This document shows positions 1 through 13,157 of a stretch of 64,000 nucleotides of DNA, piece by piece (position 1 is the stretch's first letter; every line of letters starts with the position of its first letter). The stretch is from Zopfochytrium polystomum. Lineage: Eukaryota > Chytridiomycota > Chytridiomycetes > Chytridiales > Chytridiaceae. Made by a program: the position numbers and the translations under genes. Under the pieces are notes generated by a model that did no database searches, was not told where the DNA came from, and saw nothing but the letters and a program-made list of their open reading frames with translations. The stretch is taken from the NCBI GenBank assembly GCA_025765615.1, contig JAIVFJ010000042.1, forward strand, positions 1 through 64,000, read 5' to 3'.

Positions 1-910
1 CAAACATGCACGGGCAGCCCCAGTGCCTCCACTAATCTTGTCCGACAGTGTACTGGACGGTACAGAGTGACTCACCAGCTGTCTTGTACAATGCTTCCTT
101 ACGCTCGCCGACCGAAGGTCCACGGAAGCACTTTTGCGAAAGTAGGCTTTTATTCCCAGTGTTCTGCATACGCTAATGAATTAATGCAAGCTTCGAAGAA
201 ATTAACCGCTGCAGCTACTGGACGCTGAGCCCAAGAACCGTCGTGGAAGACCTCCTGTACGAGGTGGGACGGCACTCGAATTTTTTGAGGTTTCGTCTTT
301 TGATTATTGCTATCCCTTTTTCCCCCCAACGACCCAACAGTCTTTACAGCTTAGACGAGCCAATGGAACAGCCAAGCTGCAAAAGAGGAAGCTCAATTAC
401 TTTGCTGAAATCCAAATCGGACTGAACACGTTGGAAGGTCAGGTTTATCATAGAAGCTTGATGGTAACTCCCTGCATTCATTGAAAGCTCAATCACACTC
501 ACATGGAACTGACAGCGTAGAATAAGGGCTTTAGATGGTTTATACTTGAGTGCACACGCGCACTTCGACGAGATTGACTGATGTGCTGAAAACTCTTGTT
601 GCTGAGATGACCTTTCTGGAACGACTGGCTTCTATCACTTATTAATCAGCAGTTGCAAACCTGAGACAGATATCAGAAAATTTCACTTACTTTAACAGCC
701 ACTGCTTCGAGGATTGTTGGCATGTGTGGAGCTTTTGAGTCGTAGGCTTAAAACACGATGAAATCACAAGCAAGGCAGACTGACAATTTAAAGCCTGTTT
801 CTGCGGAAATTGAAGTCGGCACGAAGAGATATTTTTTGGAAGTAACTGCAGGGAATGTTTAAACAAAGTGATACTGTTTAAGGAGTTTGTGAATTACGCT
901 ATGTACCAGT
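1..910. other. No recognisable gene
   Basis: AT-rich stretch with only short, low-complexity open frames on either strand. I see no domain, splice pattern, tRNA or repeat I can name. Confidence 0.5.
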
Positions 911-913
911 GGC

Positions 914-1095
914 TTGACAAGTCCTGCATCTGCCACAGGCGCAGCAGTTGTCAAAATCCTATTTCTATTAAGTCTGACAAGCCTGCGTCTGCCACAGACG
1001 CAGCAGTTGTTAAAAAATCCATTTCTATTAAGTGCATCTGCTTCGGGTACAGCAGTTGTCAAAAATTATCTTTCTTTTGAGTCTCACAAGTCCTG
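914..1095 (+). repeat. Tandem repeat, about 58 bp x 3
   Basis: Three adjacent diverged units share the order CTG(C/T)CAC..GC, GCAGCAGTTGT(C/T)AA, then a T-rich stretch with TTTCTATTAAGT. Unit starts are near 924, 983 and 1035. The third unit is the most diverged. A short open frame runs through it on each strand, but the periodicity explains these better than coding does. Confidence 0.7.
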
Positions 1096-1725
1096 TGTTC
1101 CTGACATTTGAGTTGACACATCCTGCTACGCAGGTCTTTAAATAGCAGATCAATCTTTGTCTGAGTTCCTTATTTTTTGGCATGCAATTGTGTTAAGCAC
1201 AGTGTTTGCTGGTTTACTGTGGAGCAAAAGAACTTGCATAGTGAAAGGATAATTCATGAATAAAGCGATGGTCAGTCCTAACATTGTTGTGCATACAATA
1301 CAACAAAATACAACGGCAGAGGCTTAAGGGGAGGGTTTAAAAATAAACACTTATCCAAACTCTTTTCTAAAGTGAACTTAATTTTCATGTAAACCTGTGG
1401 GAGGCGTGGTTTGCATACGAGTGACCACCCTGATATCTCCAAACACATTTTTCAGCCAATCCACAATTTTCAAAGGAAACAATACAGTCCAGTTTACGTA
1501 ATCCTTCATAAAGAAAACTAGGATTTGCACTTTTGCAGAATCCACTTCTACCTTGCTGCCCAGACGGCGCTCATTAGCGGGGGCTTTTTTTACCTGTCCT
1601 CCCAAAGTTGGGTTTGGATCCACTCTACCCCCCAAGATTCATGGCCATAGTGATTGTCAGGCGAGCTTACGCATCGCGGTACTCGGCTTGAGCCTCATGC
1701 ATCAATACTCCTTCCGCGGCCGACG

Positions 1726-2345
1726 AGCGGTTCCTGTTTCGATTGTCGTCCATGCATTGCTTCAGGTTGACGTCGTATGGCGAGCTGCGGTTTGTCTCGC
1801 CGTTCCCAGAAAGCATTGTGGCGATGTTGGGCGCCCCAGTGTCCGCTGGATCCCCTCCATTTCTAAAGAGAAAAGAGCAAAGTACCCCACAGTCACGTTG
1901 CCAGTGTCAACAAGGGGAAAACACCCCTGCCCATCACCCCCCAGACGTACCCTCGTTCCGGTCTGCGCATCCACGCAGTCGACTTTCTCTTTTCCGGCCA
2001 AGTACACACCATCAGTCGTCGCCAGCAGTCGCGGCAAATCGATGCGGCTAAACATGCCAGGATCGAAGCCCCAGAGGGTCTCTCCGTCCGACACACGCAC
2101 GGCAAAGACCTTGCCGTGGACCGCGACAAACACGGGTGAATCCAAAGTCTCGGCGTGCCGCGAGGTCGACGGACCGGCGACGGGGCCGCCTCGGCGGCGT
2201 ACGCGGGCAGTTCGTTGTGGCTGGCGGCGTGAGGGGAGTCGGGCACACCGGCGCCGACGAGAACCGAAAGGACGCCAAGTCCCATGCCGCTGAGAGTGTT
2301 CTCCCACATGAGCAGGCCTTGGGAGGTGTTCTCGCTGGTCGCCAT
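1726..2345 (-). pseudogene. Partial PQQ-like propeller gene copy
   Basis: A decayed second copy of the 3' part of the PQQ-like gene at 3312-4963. It keeps the segment beginning LLMWENTLSGMGLGVLSV, the block DSPVFVAVHGKVFAVRVSDG, the FDPGMFSRIDLPRLLATTDG strand and the terminal exon. The 5' two thirds are missing and a frame shift falls inside the AAPSPV/PVAGPS stretch, so no continuous frame exists. Splice boundaries of the last intron are still recognisable near 1860. It has the same orientation as the intact gene and lies about 1 kb beyond its 3' end, which suggests local duplication followed by decay. Confidence 0.75.
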
Positions 2346-3311
2346 ATCTACCGCTCTCGTCGCGACTCCTCAAGTAGGACCGCGACAAAATGCGTGAGCT
2401 CGCCTGACAATTTTTTCCCTCGGTTGCGGTTACGTATTTCTCTCACAGTCGTACTTCTCCTCCAAAAAAAGCCAGACCCCCCACTCGGCGATCAAAGCGA
2501 GCCACAGCTCACCACCCTTTTTTTGCGCAGCTTTCGCTCATTTCCCCAGCATCCTACCCGCTACTGTAGCCCGGAAAGTGAGCACGGTTCGCCTGCAAGC
2601 ATTGAATTACCATGTCCTCTTTCTCAGCGGACCGCCCGTGTCGCTGTTCTCACCTCGCCACCTTCAAATGATCTTGAGTTTATGACACGTCCTCCATTTT
2701 GCTTTCGGCTTCGCCAGCCGCCCATCCAATGCCCGGCCCGTTGCCTCTTGGTGAAGATGTACTCGTCGACTAGACTCGGAGATGATACTGCAAGCGAGCA
2801 GGCGACCGAGCAAAACCGCGGAGGCAGGGGAATTGAGGAGCAAGTCTCTTTTGATATTATTGCAGCCCCATTCTCGCTGGTTGACTTTAGCCATTTCTCG
2901 TTTTTCCTTCAGCAGTCTTTCAACAGTCATTTGTGAAGATTCAGATTTTGGAGTGAAAGCTTGTCCTTTTCGTAAAGCAGAGAGGTCCTTTTATTTGTGC
3001 GTCGCATTGAGTGAGTGCAGCCAGCATGGCCGCGCTCGCCAATCTCTGCAAAAGCCTTGTCGTCATTGTTAAACGGCTCATTGATCGGCCCGTTGTTCCA
3101 ATCCTCGCGATCTCGTGGATGCCGTTCATTCGCTATGCATAAAGGGTTTATGGATCTTAAAGCAGAAGCAAATCAATGTTGATGGAGAGGCAACGGTATC
3201 TCTGTTGCAAGGAATCCTCACAACACCGGCAAGAATGTGGTTCGGATCTGAAAAAAAGTCCAGTAGTGTTTCTGCCACCTCAGCCTCCATTTTCATTCCC
3301 AAGTTCGCCTC

Positions 3312-4963
3312 TCAGCCGCTCGAGTTCCTGTTTTGATCGTCGTCCATGGTTTGCTTCAAGTTGACGTCGTAGGGCGAACTGCGGTTGGTCTCTCCATTCC
3401 CGGAAAGCATTGTTGCGAGGTTGGCCACGCCCATGTGCCCGTTTGATCCCCTCCATTTCTGCAAAGTTGCCAGTTTCAACAAGGAGACACCCTTACGTCA
3501 CCCAAAAGGAGCTTACCCTCGTTCCGGTTCGCGCATCCACGCAATCGACCTTGTCTCGACCAGCCAAGTACACCAGCCCATCCGTCGTCGCCAAGAGCCG
3601 CGGCAAATCGATGCGGCTAAACATGCCAGGATCGAAGCGCCAGAGGACCTCTCCGTTCGACACGCGCACGGCAAAGATCTTGCCGTGGACCGCGACAAAG
3701 ACCGGTGAATCAGAGATCTCGGCGTGCCGCGCGGTCGAAGGGCCGGCGACGGGGGGCGCTTCGGCCGCGTAAGCGGGCAGTTCGTTGGGGTTGGCGGCGT
3801 CCGAGGACGCGGGCACACCGCCGCCCACGAGAACCGAAAGGACGCCGAGCCCCATACCGCTGAGTGTGTTCTCCCACATGAGCTTGCCGTCGGCCAGGGA
3901 CACTCTGCGGAGATTGATGCCCGCGGACACGATGGCGGAGTTGCTCCGCGGGAGCGGGATGATCCCGGCTGGGGTGTACCCGACCCCGCTCAGCGCGATA
4001 TCGACGTTGTTGCCGACTCTGACACGGAATCCGTCCCTGCTGTTCATGACAGAGATGTAGCCGTTGGCAGCGACGTAAAGGGGGCTGTCGTCGACGCCGT
4101 TGGAGGGCGTCGTTTTCTTTGGCGGATCTATCGAAGGAGGCGGGGCGGTTGGAGCGGCCCCTGGAGGAGCACTTGGGTCGAAGCGGTACGGTCGAGAGAG
4201 CTGACTCGATCGCATGGTTGCCATCGTGCAATAGAACCTGTGCTTGATGTCGGCAAACCACAACTGAGAAGAAAAACAGTCAACTGAAATTCAAGGACTA
4301 GTGAGGGCTAAAATCAACCTGCTTTCCCCTAAACGGGTCCAGCGCCCACACCCTTCCGTTGCCGGCGACGTACAAGACACTGTCTTCAATCAGCAGTCCT
4401 GGCAAAGATGAGGCACCGGCAAACATTGACGTTTTAAACTCCCAAAGGTCCGCTCCGTCAACCAAGCGAATGGCGCGCACGATCCCGTTTGTTGCGACAA
4501 AGACGATGCCATTCAGCGTGAGCACACCGTCCGCTTCAGCGGCAGAGCCGGGGCGCGGTGGCGGGGAATAGCTGCCGGCGGCCTCCTCGTCAGAGCCGCC
4601 TGACGAGTGGGGGGGCGGTCGCGGCGGAGCGAACGCGAGCGAGGGGTACCCCATGCCGATGCCGTTTAGTCGGTTTTCCCAGAGCTGCTTTCCCGTCGCG
4701 GCGGAGAGGGCGCGCAGGTTGGGGCCGGAGGCGACCAGGAGCGAGCGCGAGGGCGGGTGGGGCTGCACGACGGTGGGGTTGTAGCCGGTGCCGTCCAGCG
4801 AGGCGCGCCAGGCGGTGTTGCCGGTTGCCTTGTGGAGGGCGACGACATAGCCGTAGGCGGTGACGAAGAGCAGCGAGGAGGGGAGGTCGTTGGTGTCGGG
4901 GTCGCCGAGGGCGGCGGTGGCGGCGGCGGCGGTGGAAAGGCTGGGCGCGGCGGCGCGCTTCAT
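3312..4963 (-). CDS. PQQ-like beta-propeller repeat protein
   Basis: Predicted 512-aa protein from three in-phase exons: 4963-4319, 4263-3517 and 3458-3312, with introns starting GT and ending AG. Residues about 30-220 and 250-460 are two halves of the same fold. Each has strands of the PQQ/quinoprotein type, such as FVTAYGYVVALHKATGNTAW, GKQLW, LFVAA/VFVAV and GEVLWRFD. The first intron falls exactly between GKQ and LWF, restoring the repeat signature, which supports the join. There is no clear signal peptide and no dehydrogenase catalytic or cofactor loop, so a structural or binding propeller is more likely than an enzyme. Two decayed copies flank it (1726-2345 and 5795-6540). The start is the Met at 4963, just downstream of a CTGT microsatellite. 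Substrate unknown. Confidence 0.75.
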
Positions 4964-5077
4964 GTCGTTGATGCTGCGGGGTGAGGTGGTGAGTGGGTCG
5001 GGGTATTTATGTAAACAATGTCTGTCCGTATGATTTGGCTGTGCGGGCATCGCGACGTGTTGACAGATAGGCTGTCT

Positions 5078-5102
5078 GTCTCTCTGTCTGTCTGTCTGTC
5101 TC

Positions 5103-5145
<43 letters not shown>

Positions 5146-5190
5146 GACTGTCTGTCTGTCTGTCTGTCGGTCTGCTTGTTTGTCTGTCTG
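5078..5190. repeat. (CTGT)n microsatellite
   Basis: Imperfect CTGT/CTCT tetranucleotide tract just upstream of the PQQ-like gene start, in its probable promoter or 5' UTR. Long open frames crossing it (poly TDRQ or LSVC) are repeat artefacts. The same motif recurs upstream of both ankyrin genes. Confidence 0.9.
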
Positions 5191-5794
5191 TGCTTGTTTT
5201 CCGGTCCGCCCCGGAGGAAAAACATGCCGTATAGGAAAGAGACAGACACAGCCAATGGCCGCTGTGTTCAGTATGTGCAGAATTTGCATGTGGGTGGGAG
5301 TGGAGACTGGGCAGACTGGGCACACGGGGGTTCGGGGGTCCCACGAATTGAATACATACATACAGTACATGCTGCTCAGTGCTGTCCCCCCCCTCCTTTC
5401 AAGCAATGCTGGCAATGAACACTACTGTATGATATCTTCTCACCATGAGTGCGCCCTGCCTTTTTGCCTAATGTTTTTGCTGGTAGGCATGCAGGCAGGC
5501 AAAGCGCACCCACTCGCTCCTGCGCGCATCCGCTGCCCCATCCCTTTTACCTCCCCTTCCCTCCCGGTTTCTGGATTGCTGCCAGTGGCCCAGCACGTGG
5601 CCCACCCAGTAGCACTGACCGCCCCCATCATTTGCTGTGTTTCTTTCTTTTTCCTTCTTCATGTACTTTGGATGTTTTTTCACTTTGTAAGGCAGTTTGC
5701 GATCTTGCACCACACCTAGCTTGTGCAAACTCTCCTCTGTGCCGAAGCGGACGAGGCCGAAGGAGGCGGTTTTGGTGGAGGGACGGCCGGTGCG

Positions 5795-6540
5795 TTCCAG
5801 CGTGGATATGGCGCTGAGCGGGGTCGGGTACACGCCAGCCGGGATCATCTCTCTCCCGCGTAGCAATTCCGCCATCGTGTCCGCGGGCATCAATCTCCGC
5901 AGAGTGTACCTGGCTGACGGCAGGCTCATGTGGGAGAACGGTCTCAGAGGCATAGGACTTGGCGTCCTTTCGGTTCTCGTCGGCGGCGGTGTGCCCGACT
6001 CCCATCATGCCGCCAGCCACAACGAACTCCCCGCGTAGGCCGCTGAAGCGCCACCGTCGCCGGCCCGTCGACCAAGATTTGGATTCACCTGTGTTTGTCA
6101 CGGACCACGGCAAGGTCTTTGCCGTGCACGTGTCGGACGGAGAGACCCCCTACTTGCCGCCGCTGCTGGCGACGACCGATGAAAATTGGGGCCTTGTCTT
6201 TCCTCCTGGGCAGTATAAAAGGAAGCAGGGTGTGAGAGGGAAGCATCATCAGAAGAACCTGATTGAATAAAGACCCCACCACCCAAATCTTCTCCTACCC
6301 TTCACATTCCTTGTTAGCGGCCCGCTACTCTGCTGGTGGGCTTGAATCCCATTACTGCGGTAATAAAGGCGTGCTTGGCCCGTTTGTTGACACCGGCAAG
6401 GTGACTCTGTGGGGTACTTTGCTTATTTCTCTTTAGAAATGGAGGGGATCCAGCGGACATTGGAGCGCCGCCAACATTGCGACCATGCGGTCCGGGAACG
6501 GAGAGACAAACCGCAGCTCGCTATACGACGGCAGATGCGC
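5795..6540 (+). pseudogene. Inverted partial PQQ-like gene copy
   Basis: A plus-strand remnant of the 3312-4963 gene. It retains MALSGVGYTPAGII, the RSNSAIVSAGINLRRV strand, the RLMWEN strand and VFVTDHGKVFAVHVSDG. After a degraded stretch the terminal exon resumes at 6437 following a recognisable splice acceptor. A stop after NELPA and an internal deletion around 6150 break the frame. The intact gene thus has one same-strand and one opposite-strand remnant on its two sides. Confidence 0.75.
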
Positions 6541-7056
6541 ATTAAGTCTGAACTTTTTGTTTTCCGATGATTTCCGCAAGCTTGCATGATCGCTCGTTGG
6601 CGTATTTTTGAAAGGACTGGCTGTTTTCCAATCTGACACTGATTTGGTTTATCGCTCGGATTTCTGATGGCGGTGCCGTTAGTGAAGGAGCTTCTCTGGT
6701 AAACGGCGCTCGTTGGGATGAACGCTTTTTCTTTCGTGAAATCGGCCAACCATCTCAGCAGCAGCAGCGGCTGCGGCAGCAAGAGATGGCGCGTAAGACA
6801 CCAACAGAGTCGTGGTCAAGAGGCAGGAGGGCAGAACAAGCACTAAGGCGATCCCCTCCCAGCAGGATCAAACCAAAGAAATCATCAACCGTTACAAACC
6901 ACTGAGTTTCGCTTCTTTAGTTTCCCGGGTTTTAAACTTACACCGCGCTTTTTACCACCAAACACGATACCATTCGCCAGTCAGCATTCCACCACCGCCA
7001 CCGACAATCCACAGACCACAAAAACATTCAGGATTCACTTCAGTTCACGTCAGTCT
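6541..7056. other. Intergenic, nothing recognised
   Basis: No coding pattern. It contains the 3' flank of CHO2, which ends at 7057 on the minus strand, and the tail end of the propeller pseudogene. Confidence 0.5.
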
Positions 7057-10000
7057 TCACAGCGCCTGCTTCGCCTCGATGATCTAAAGCACCCAGAACC
7101 GAGAAGGGAAAAAAAAGAGCGAAGGAGAAATAAAATCAGCACAAAACAATAGAAGTTTTTTTACGGAGGCACGGAAACAAAAAAAAGGAAAACAAACTAC
7201 CCTCTCACCTTGCGCGCGAGATTCCGCACGGTGCCCAGCAGCGCCACTGCCTTCCACGAGAACTCGATGCCAAACATCCAGCCGATGCCGTACACGATCC
7301 GTCGCGCCACTTCCTCGCGGTACCGCGCAAGCGACGCTGTGTGTGCGTGTGTGTGTGTGTGAGTGTGAGTTTTCGAATAAAAACAAAAAGACGATGAATA
7401 ATAGTTCGTCGAATTATAAGCACAAACGAAAGGAGGGAGCAGAAAGAAAAAGGAAGGAAGCAAATGACGCTGGTGACTCACATGAACTCGCAACGTCCTC
7501 CGGCAGCCAGCACCGCCCCATCACATCGTCGTCCACCTCCAACCACGGCATCGCCTCCTCCTGTCTGCCGCCTCCACCGCCGCCGCCGCCGCCCCGCTCC
7601 CACATCGGCCGGTGCCGCACGTCCAAGCAGCGCTCCACAAAGTCCCGGACCGCACGCGCGACCCGCGCCTCAAGGTCTCCCGCCGCGGCCCCGAGGTGGT
7701 CGTGATCGTCCCACGCGAACCGCTCTGCGACGACCTCGAACGGCTCGGACCGCGTGACGACCGCGTACCCGCCGTCGCTGTGGTACCAGCGCCTCGTACA
7801 CCCCGGGCGACCACGGGATGCGCGCGCCGCGGAACTCGAGGCGGCCCGTCACGACACGCAGGCCTTGGTCTTCGGACGACATGCGCACCGAGACGAGCGT
7901 CTTGCCAAAGAGGAGGAGGGAGGCCGCGGAGGCGGCGGCGGCGGCTGTGGTAGAGTGCGATCTGGTGGTGGTGGTGGAGGCGATTGCGGCAGAGGCGGAT
8001 GGAGTGATGGTGGGGGTGGTGGCGGTGGAAGTGTTAAAGTAAGAAGCCGGGGACTCTGCTGCCGACAGCTCGACTCTCGCGGGTGCTGCGGTCCCCCGCG
8101 CGAGCGGGGTGGTAGCTGGGGCCGCCGGCACGAGCGGCCCGTACATGTCGAGGTAGTGCGGGATCTGGTCCGAGGGTATCTTTTGCATCATGGGCGTTTC
8201 AGCAGCGTCGTCGTCGTGCACCCTCCGCGAGCCCGTCAGGAACATCCACCGGCCGTTGCTCCGGAACGTTGTGAGCTCGTCGGACAAGTTGCTCCCGACG
8301 GGGTAGATGCCGATCCAGTCTTTCCGTTTCAGAGTCTCGCGCGCGCACGTGAATTGGATGAGGATCGGGTCGCCGAGAAGAAAGCGGAATTTGGGCTCGG
8401 GCAGTCCGTCGGTTGCAGCTCGCCGGGCGGCGGATGGATCAAGTTCAAAGTCGAGGGGTGGGGGTGACGGTCGGAAACGTGAGTGTGTACAGGTGAAGGG
8501 GGAGCTCGGGCAGGCTTTTAGAGGTTCTACAAATTTGAGAAGAAGGCGACAATTCGGCTGATAAGAAAAAAAATCTGGAATTGTCAAGCGACACTTACAC
8601 ACTTGCAAGCCTCTCAACACGTCGCTTGACAATATTTTTTGCGCCCTGCACGAGCTTGTCGACTTGCGGCTTTGCGCGATCCATCGCCTCCTTCATGCTT
8701 TCTGTGAAGCTGTTGACGCGGAACGGCTTGCCCTCGACACTCGCCGCTCTTGGTTTCCTCCGCCGGAGCGGCGATCGCTCCTGCGAGGAAGACGACGAGA
8801 TCGACGCGATGGAGCCCACGGACGCCGACAGGTTGCTCGGTGGCTTTCCTGGCTTCTCCGTCCGGACATCGTCCGCGTCGTCGTCCTCGTCATCGCCCTC
8901 GGACCCCGGCGAACCCGCCGAATCCACGTCGTCAGAGTAGGCGCGCCTCTTTGCGTTGCGCTCCAGCCACAGCCCTCTTCCTCCGCCGCCCAACATGGAC
9001 AGGCCCTCGTCGTCGTCCTCGTCCTCGCGGTCGACCCGCTCGACGCTCGACACGCTTCTGGCGTCGCCGCCACCTTCATCGTCGTCCTCTTCGGGCGAAC
9101 CGTTCGTCACCGAGAAGCGACCGGAGCGCACCGGAGCTCATCACGCTGCGCAGGCTGCGGCTGCCAATCTTACGCAGCCCGCGGACCCGCTGCTGCAACT
9201 TTTGCATCTCCCCGCCGGAACGCCTTTTCGACGCCGGCTTCGTTGCGCGGACGCACCTTGTCGCCATACTGGCGTCGCATGTGTGGACCCTCGACATACC
9301 GGACAAAGAGCCAGTTGCTGGCTTGCCCAAAAACCGTCAGGATGGTCAGAGGCCAGGACTCACAGGCCATTGTCACTCCCCACGCAGAAGCTGTGGATGC
9401 CCACGCGTTGGGGTGGTTGAGGAAGCGGTACACTCCAGTGTACGTGAGAGAGAACGCGAATCTCGCAGCGAGTCGATGAAAAAGTCTCCGTAGAACCACC
9501 CGAAATCGCCCAGTGTCTTGTGGATCGATATAGCAGTCCATGCGTGTATCATAACCAGAACCTATAAAAGTTGGTAATTCGTTAAAACCCAATCAAAAAC
9601 GAGGAAAAACTATTAATATTGCTTACAAACGCAAGGATGTGCTTCAGTAGGAATGTTCCGTACATCCAGCTTTCCGGTGGTGTTGACGGAGAGTACAGTC
9701 GCCACACGCAGATAAAGTACGAGATATACGTCATGGACTGGCAGAGATTGAAAATGCTTCCAAAAGAAACAATCAGCCCTTGTGTTTTCAATCGAGTAAC
9801 TTGCAGCAAGAGATACTAACATTTTCCAATGATGAAAAGCCTCCTTTGGCGTCTCCCCGTACTTTATGAAATGCCGACTCCAAAATTTGTTTCTGCTCTG
9901 AAGAAATAGCATCCCACCGAGAATCCAGTTGTACGTGAAGCGCCAAAACACTGCTTGCCTAATAATTTTGGATACATTGAGTCATTGATAAGAATTTCAA

Positions 10001-11787
10001 AGCATTGGCCCAAATGAGCTGTTTCTCACCCGAGATAGTACCACAGTTTCCAGTCGCTGTCCACCGGTCCCACTTGCCAACGCAGCAAGACCCGTGTACG
10101 TCCAAACACACACCGTCAGCAAGTCTGTGCTGCGGAACAGGTCAAAGTTGCGAAAAATGACCAGGTCCCGCTGGAAAAAGGAACGCATGATCATCTTATC
10201 GTGGGTCTTGTCTGGTGTCGCAAAGAAAGATTTGACATCAGCATCAAAGTGTCGATACAAGTCGCTTCTTTACCTTCCCCCTTTGTTGAGAAGGGCCGAT
10301 TGTACGTTTTTTCCATGTGGGGATTTTCGACGAGAAACAAGAAACCCAACTGCATCGAGTGTGCGAGCAGCGAAACGAACAAGACAGTGTAGCTTTTTGT
10401 GATCAACGCGGTGGCGTAGTATCCAAGAAATCCGACAATGTACATGGGATGGGGCGCCGCCTCAAACAAGCCGCTGTGAGTTGGAGACGCGTCCATAAGG
10501 AAGAAGAAATCGCCCCAATCTGGCAAAAGGTAATTGGTAATTTAATCGGGTGAAACGTTTGAAAAAACCGTTGCAAATCTGGCGGGGAAGGGGGGGACGA
10601 AAATAGCACTTACACCACGCATAGTCCAAAAGCGTCTGGTCCACCTCGAATTTCGCCCAGTAGTTGACAACGATCATGATGACGCCCGCGGTGTATCTCA
10701 AAACGTCCATCCAGGTCAGGACGCCATTAGCTGGGGCTTCAAAGTAGCAGAGCGCAAAGAGGATATAGGCGACCAGGTCGTTTGCGATAACCACGTCGGC
10801 CACGCCGCGGAACAGCATCCATGAGATGAAGTCCAGCGGAAGCGCCTGGCGTTAACAGAAATGGGAAATAATTCAGCTGCTGCGACGCGCCGGAAAGGAG
10901 GAAGGCCTACATCGTACTCTTCGTCCGAAATGTTGACTTTCTTCTGGATTTCCCTGACGAAGTACGCAGTCCACGGACCGCGGCGCCTCCCGGCGTTGGG
11001 GCCGAACCCCAGCCTGCGGACCAAGCGAACGACAGCCTTGTCCGAGCTCTGCCGCCACAGAATCAATCCCAGCCCAACGTTGTAGCAGAACCGCCAAAAG
11101 AGGAACGCGCATAGGAAGAAGAGCGGGGGCAACGGCAGAGCGAGGAAGAGGAAGATGCCTATGCCCACGAACGTTAGGACCGACCACTCGAAGACGGATT
11201 GGTGGTTTGCCGGAAAGAACAAGGCTTGCCAGAGCGGTTGGGTGGGAGGTACGGGAAACACTGTGCGGTGGGGTTGGTTGGTCGGTCGGTGAGGGTGTGC
11301 CCAGCGGGGAACAAGCAGTGTGAGACTTTCTAAAATCCATGACGACTGCTCCAGCCTCACCGAGACCCGTGTCTGTTCTACCCCACGAAACGTCATCGTC
11401 CGCGGTCGGACTCGCGGGATCTCCGTCCAGCGCAGAATCGCCGCCGCCGGCAGAGGCTGCTGGTGGCGGCAGAGACACGGATGGCATCTCGTCGACCGGA
11501 GATCCGACCGGAGATCGCGATCCGTGTGCGGTGCTAATGCTGCTGCTGCTGCTGCTGGACGATCTCAACGGTTCGATGGAGTTTACGGCCGCAAACGCTC
11601 TGGGCGGCGACACCAGCAGCATCAGCTCGCTCTCAGCGGCTGCGCCGACCGCAGCAGCGGTGGCCGACGCGGTGTCGGCGACAACGACTGTGTTGTCGTC
11701 GTCATCCGCGGCATTGTGATGCAGCTGGTGGCTTGCCGTGTCATCTTCCCCGACCGGGCCATCCGTTGCGCCGCTGCGCGCGGCCAT
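7057..11787 (-). CDS. CHO2: Phosphatidylethanolamine N-methyltransferase
   Basis: Catalyses the first methylation of phosphatidylethanolamine on the way to phosphatidylcholine, in the ER membrane. Clear exons: 11787-11361 (disordered N-terminus), 11260-10911, 10845-10614, 10519-10274, from 10211 on, and a last exon of nine codons ending at 7057. The first five phases agree. Two methyltransferase domains are visible. The first has [20 protein letters not shown] and [11 protein letters not shown]. The second has [25 protein letters not shown] and [10 protein letters not shown]. Hydrophobic segments lie between them. The C-terminal beta domain carries [13 protein letters not shown] and IPWSPGVYE, then [19 protein letters not shown]. 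Order and spacing match fungal Cho2. Single-base frame breaks occur near 10080, 9470, 9235, 9120 and 7795, each leaving conserved sequence on both sides. I read these as mostly sequence or assembly indels, but a recent pseudogene is possible. Confidence 0.88.
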
Positions 11788-12550
11788 TCAGCGTGGGTAG
11801 GGGGTGTCGGCGAGCCTCACCTGGCGGCGGAGCTGACCCTGCTTGTGCAAAGTTCTGGGTTGGCGCTCTTCGAAGAGTCTACACGAACAGCGGCGGACGG
11901 ACGATGCCTGGCGAGAAGGTGGCAGCGGGCAGCAATGGGGTTGGGTGGTTGAGGGCGAAAGGGGAAAGCTAGTGGGTGGTGGGTGGGTGGGTGCTGAGAG
12001 CAGGAGGTGCGTTTGGCGATCCTCGAGCAGCAAAGGGACCGGGCGACGACGACCACGATGGGGCTTTGATTTCGTGGCGACGGAAGAAGCAGCAGCAGCA
12101 GCACACCCATAAGTAATGCCACCAGAAAATGACGTCATCCGCGAATCGGCCGCTGCTGACACGGCACCAGTCACCAGTCACCGACGCACAGGCAGACCGC
12201 CCACGCCCACGGTTCCAAGAGCTCTCTCTCACGTTCTCATAAGCTTCGACTCAACGAGCAAGGAGGGAAAGAAGCTCATAAGGAAGGAAGGAAGGAAGTA
12301 AGAATAAAAAGAAGGAGAAGAACAGAGAAACCAATTTCATCGTCGAGCTGTTTGTCTGAGCAGTGTCCGGCTGCCCGGCCTGCTGGCTGAATGGATTGAC
12401 TGACTGACTGACTGCCTGACAGACTGAACGACTGACGGACTGACGGACTGACTGACTAACTGACTGAACGTGCGTCATTAGCGTTAGAGCGTGGCGGCGG
12501 GCAATCCCGGGTAACCTCAATAATGGGCGGCGCTGTTTGCCCGACCCAAA
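11788..12550. other. CHO2 upstream region with ACTG tract
   Basis: Probable CHO2 promoter side. It contains GC-rich sequence, an AAGG-rich stretch near 12285 and an imperfect ACTG/GACT tetranucleotide tract at about 12396-12470. No gene recognised. Confidence 0.5.
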
Positions 12551-13066
12551 ATGACTAGGGCACGTAAAAAGAGTCGAGACGATGGCAGCCCGAGAAAAGA
12601 AAGGGGAAGCAAAGGAGGCGGCGATGCGAGGATTTTGTCATCATTTACAATGTACAGAATGCATCATTACTTTGCAATTGCTGACGCCAGCCAGTTGTGT
12701 CCGCACTTGCATTCAGTGTCGTGGAGGTTGCTCATCGTCAGACTTTGTCGTTTTGGTATTGACAATTTCTGTTCCTTTGCCGCCCTGACCTTTGGTTTGC
12801 CGACCGAGCCACTCACGCAGGGACCGCGTTATCAGACAGTATGTAAGTCGTGAAATACTAAATCAACCTCTGTGAACAAAAAAATGAACCAAAAAAAAAA
12901 ATTCAGCTCCCGCTCTCTCTCTTTCTCTCGGCCACCACGCCCGCCAGTACGGCGAAGACATGATCAAGGAAGAGTGCAGGATGGCACACAAGTTCAAGTT
13001 CCGGAGCGGCAAAGAACGCCCCATTGCACCGACCCACATTCGTTCAAACGCTTACAGAAAGTGAAG
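12551..13066 (+). CDS. Possible small two-exon gene, unidentified
   Basis: A GTAAGT donor at 12845 and a pyrimidine-rich tract ending in CCCGCCAG near 12945 could delimit an intron. The downstream stretch would encode YGEDMIKEECRMAHKF and continue in frame to a stop near 13066. The charged, helical-looking C-terminus resembles a real exon more than noise, but I do not recognise the family and the upstream exon is not certain. Confidence 0.25.
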
Positions 13067-13157
13067 GGACGACAATAATCAAGCTTTGTTACAAGGAGGG
13101 ACCTTCGCAATCAACTCTTAATAAATCAAACCCTTTCTCCCCAACCGGACGACCGCG

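Noticed and set aside
5018..5719. Long plus-strand frame rich in Cys/Leu/Ser/Val
   Set aside because: Product of the CTGT microsatellite, antisense to the promoter of the PQQ-like gene.
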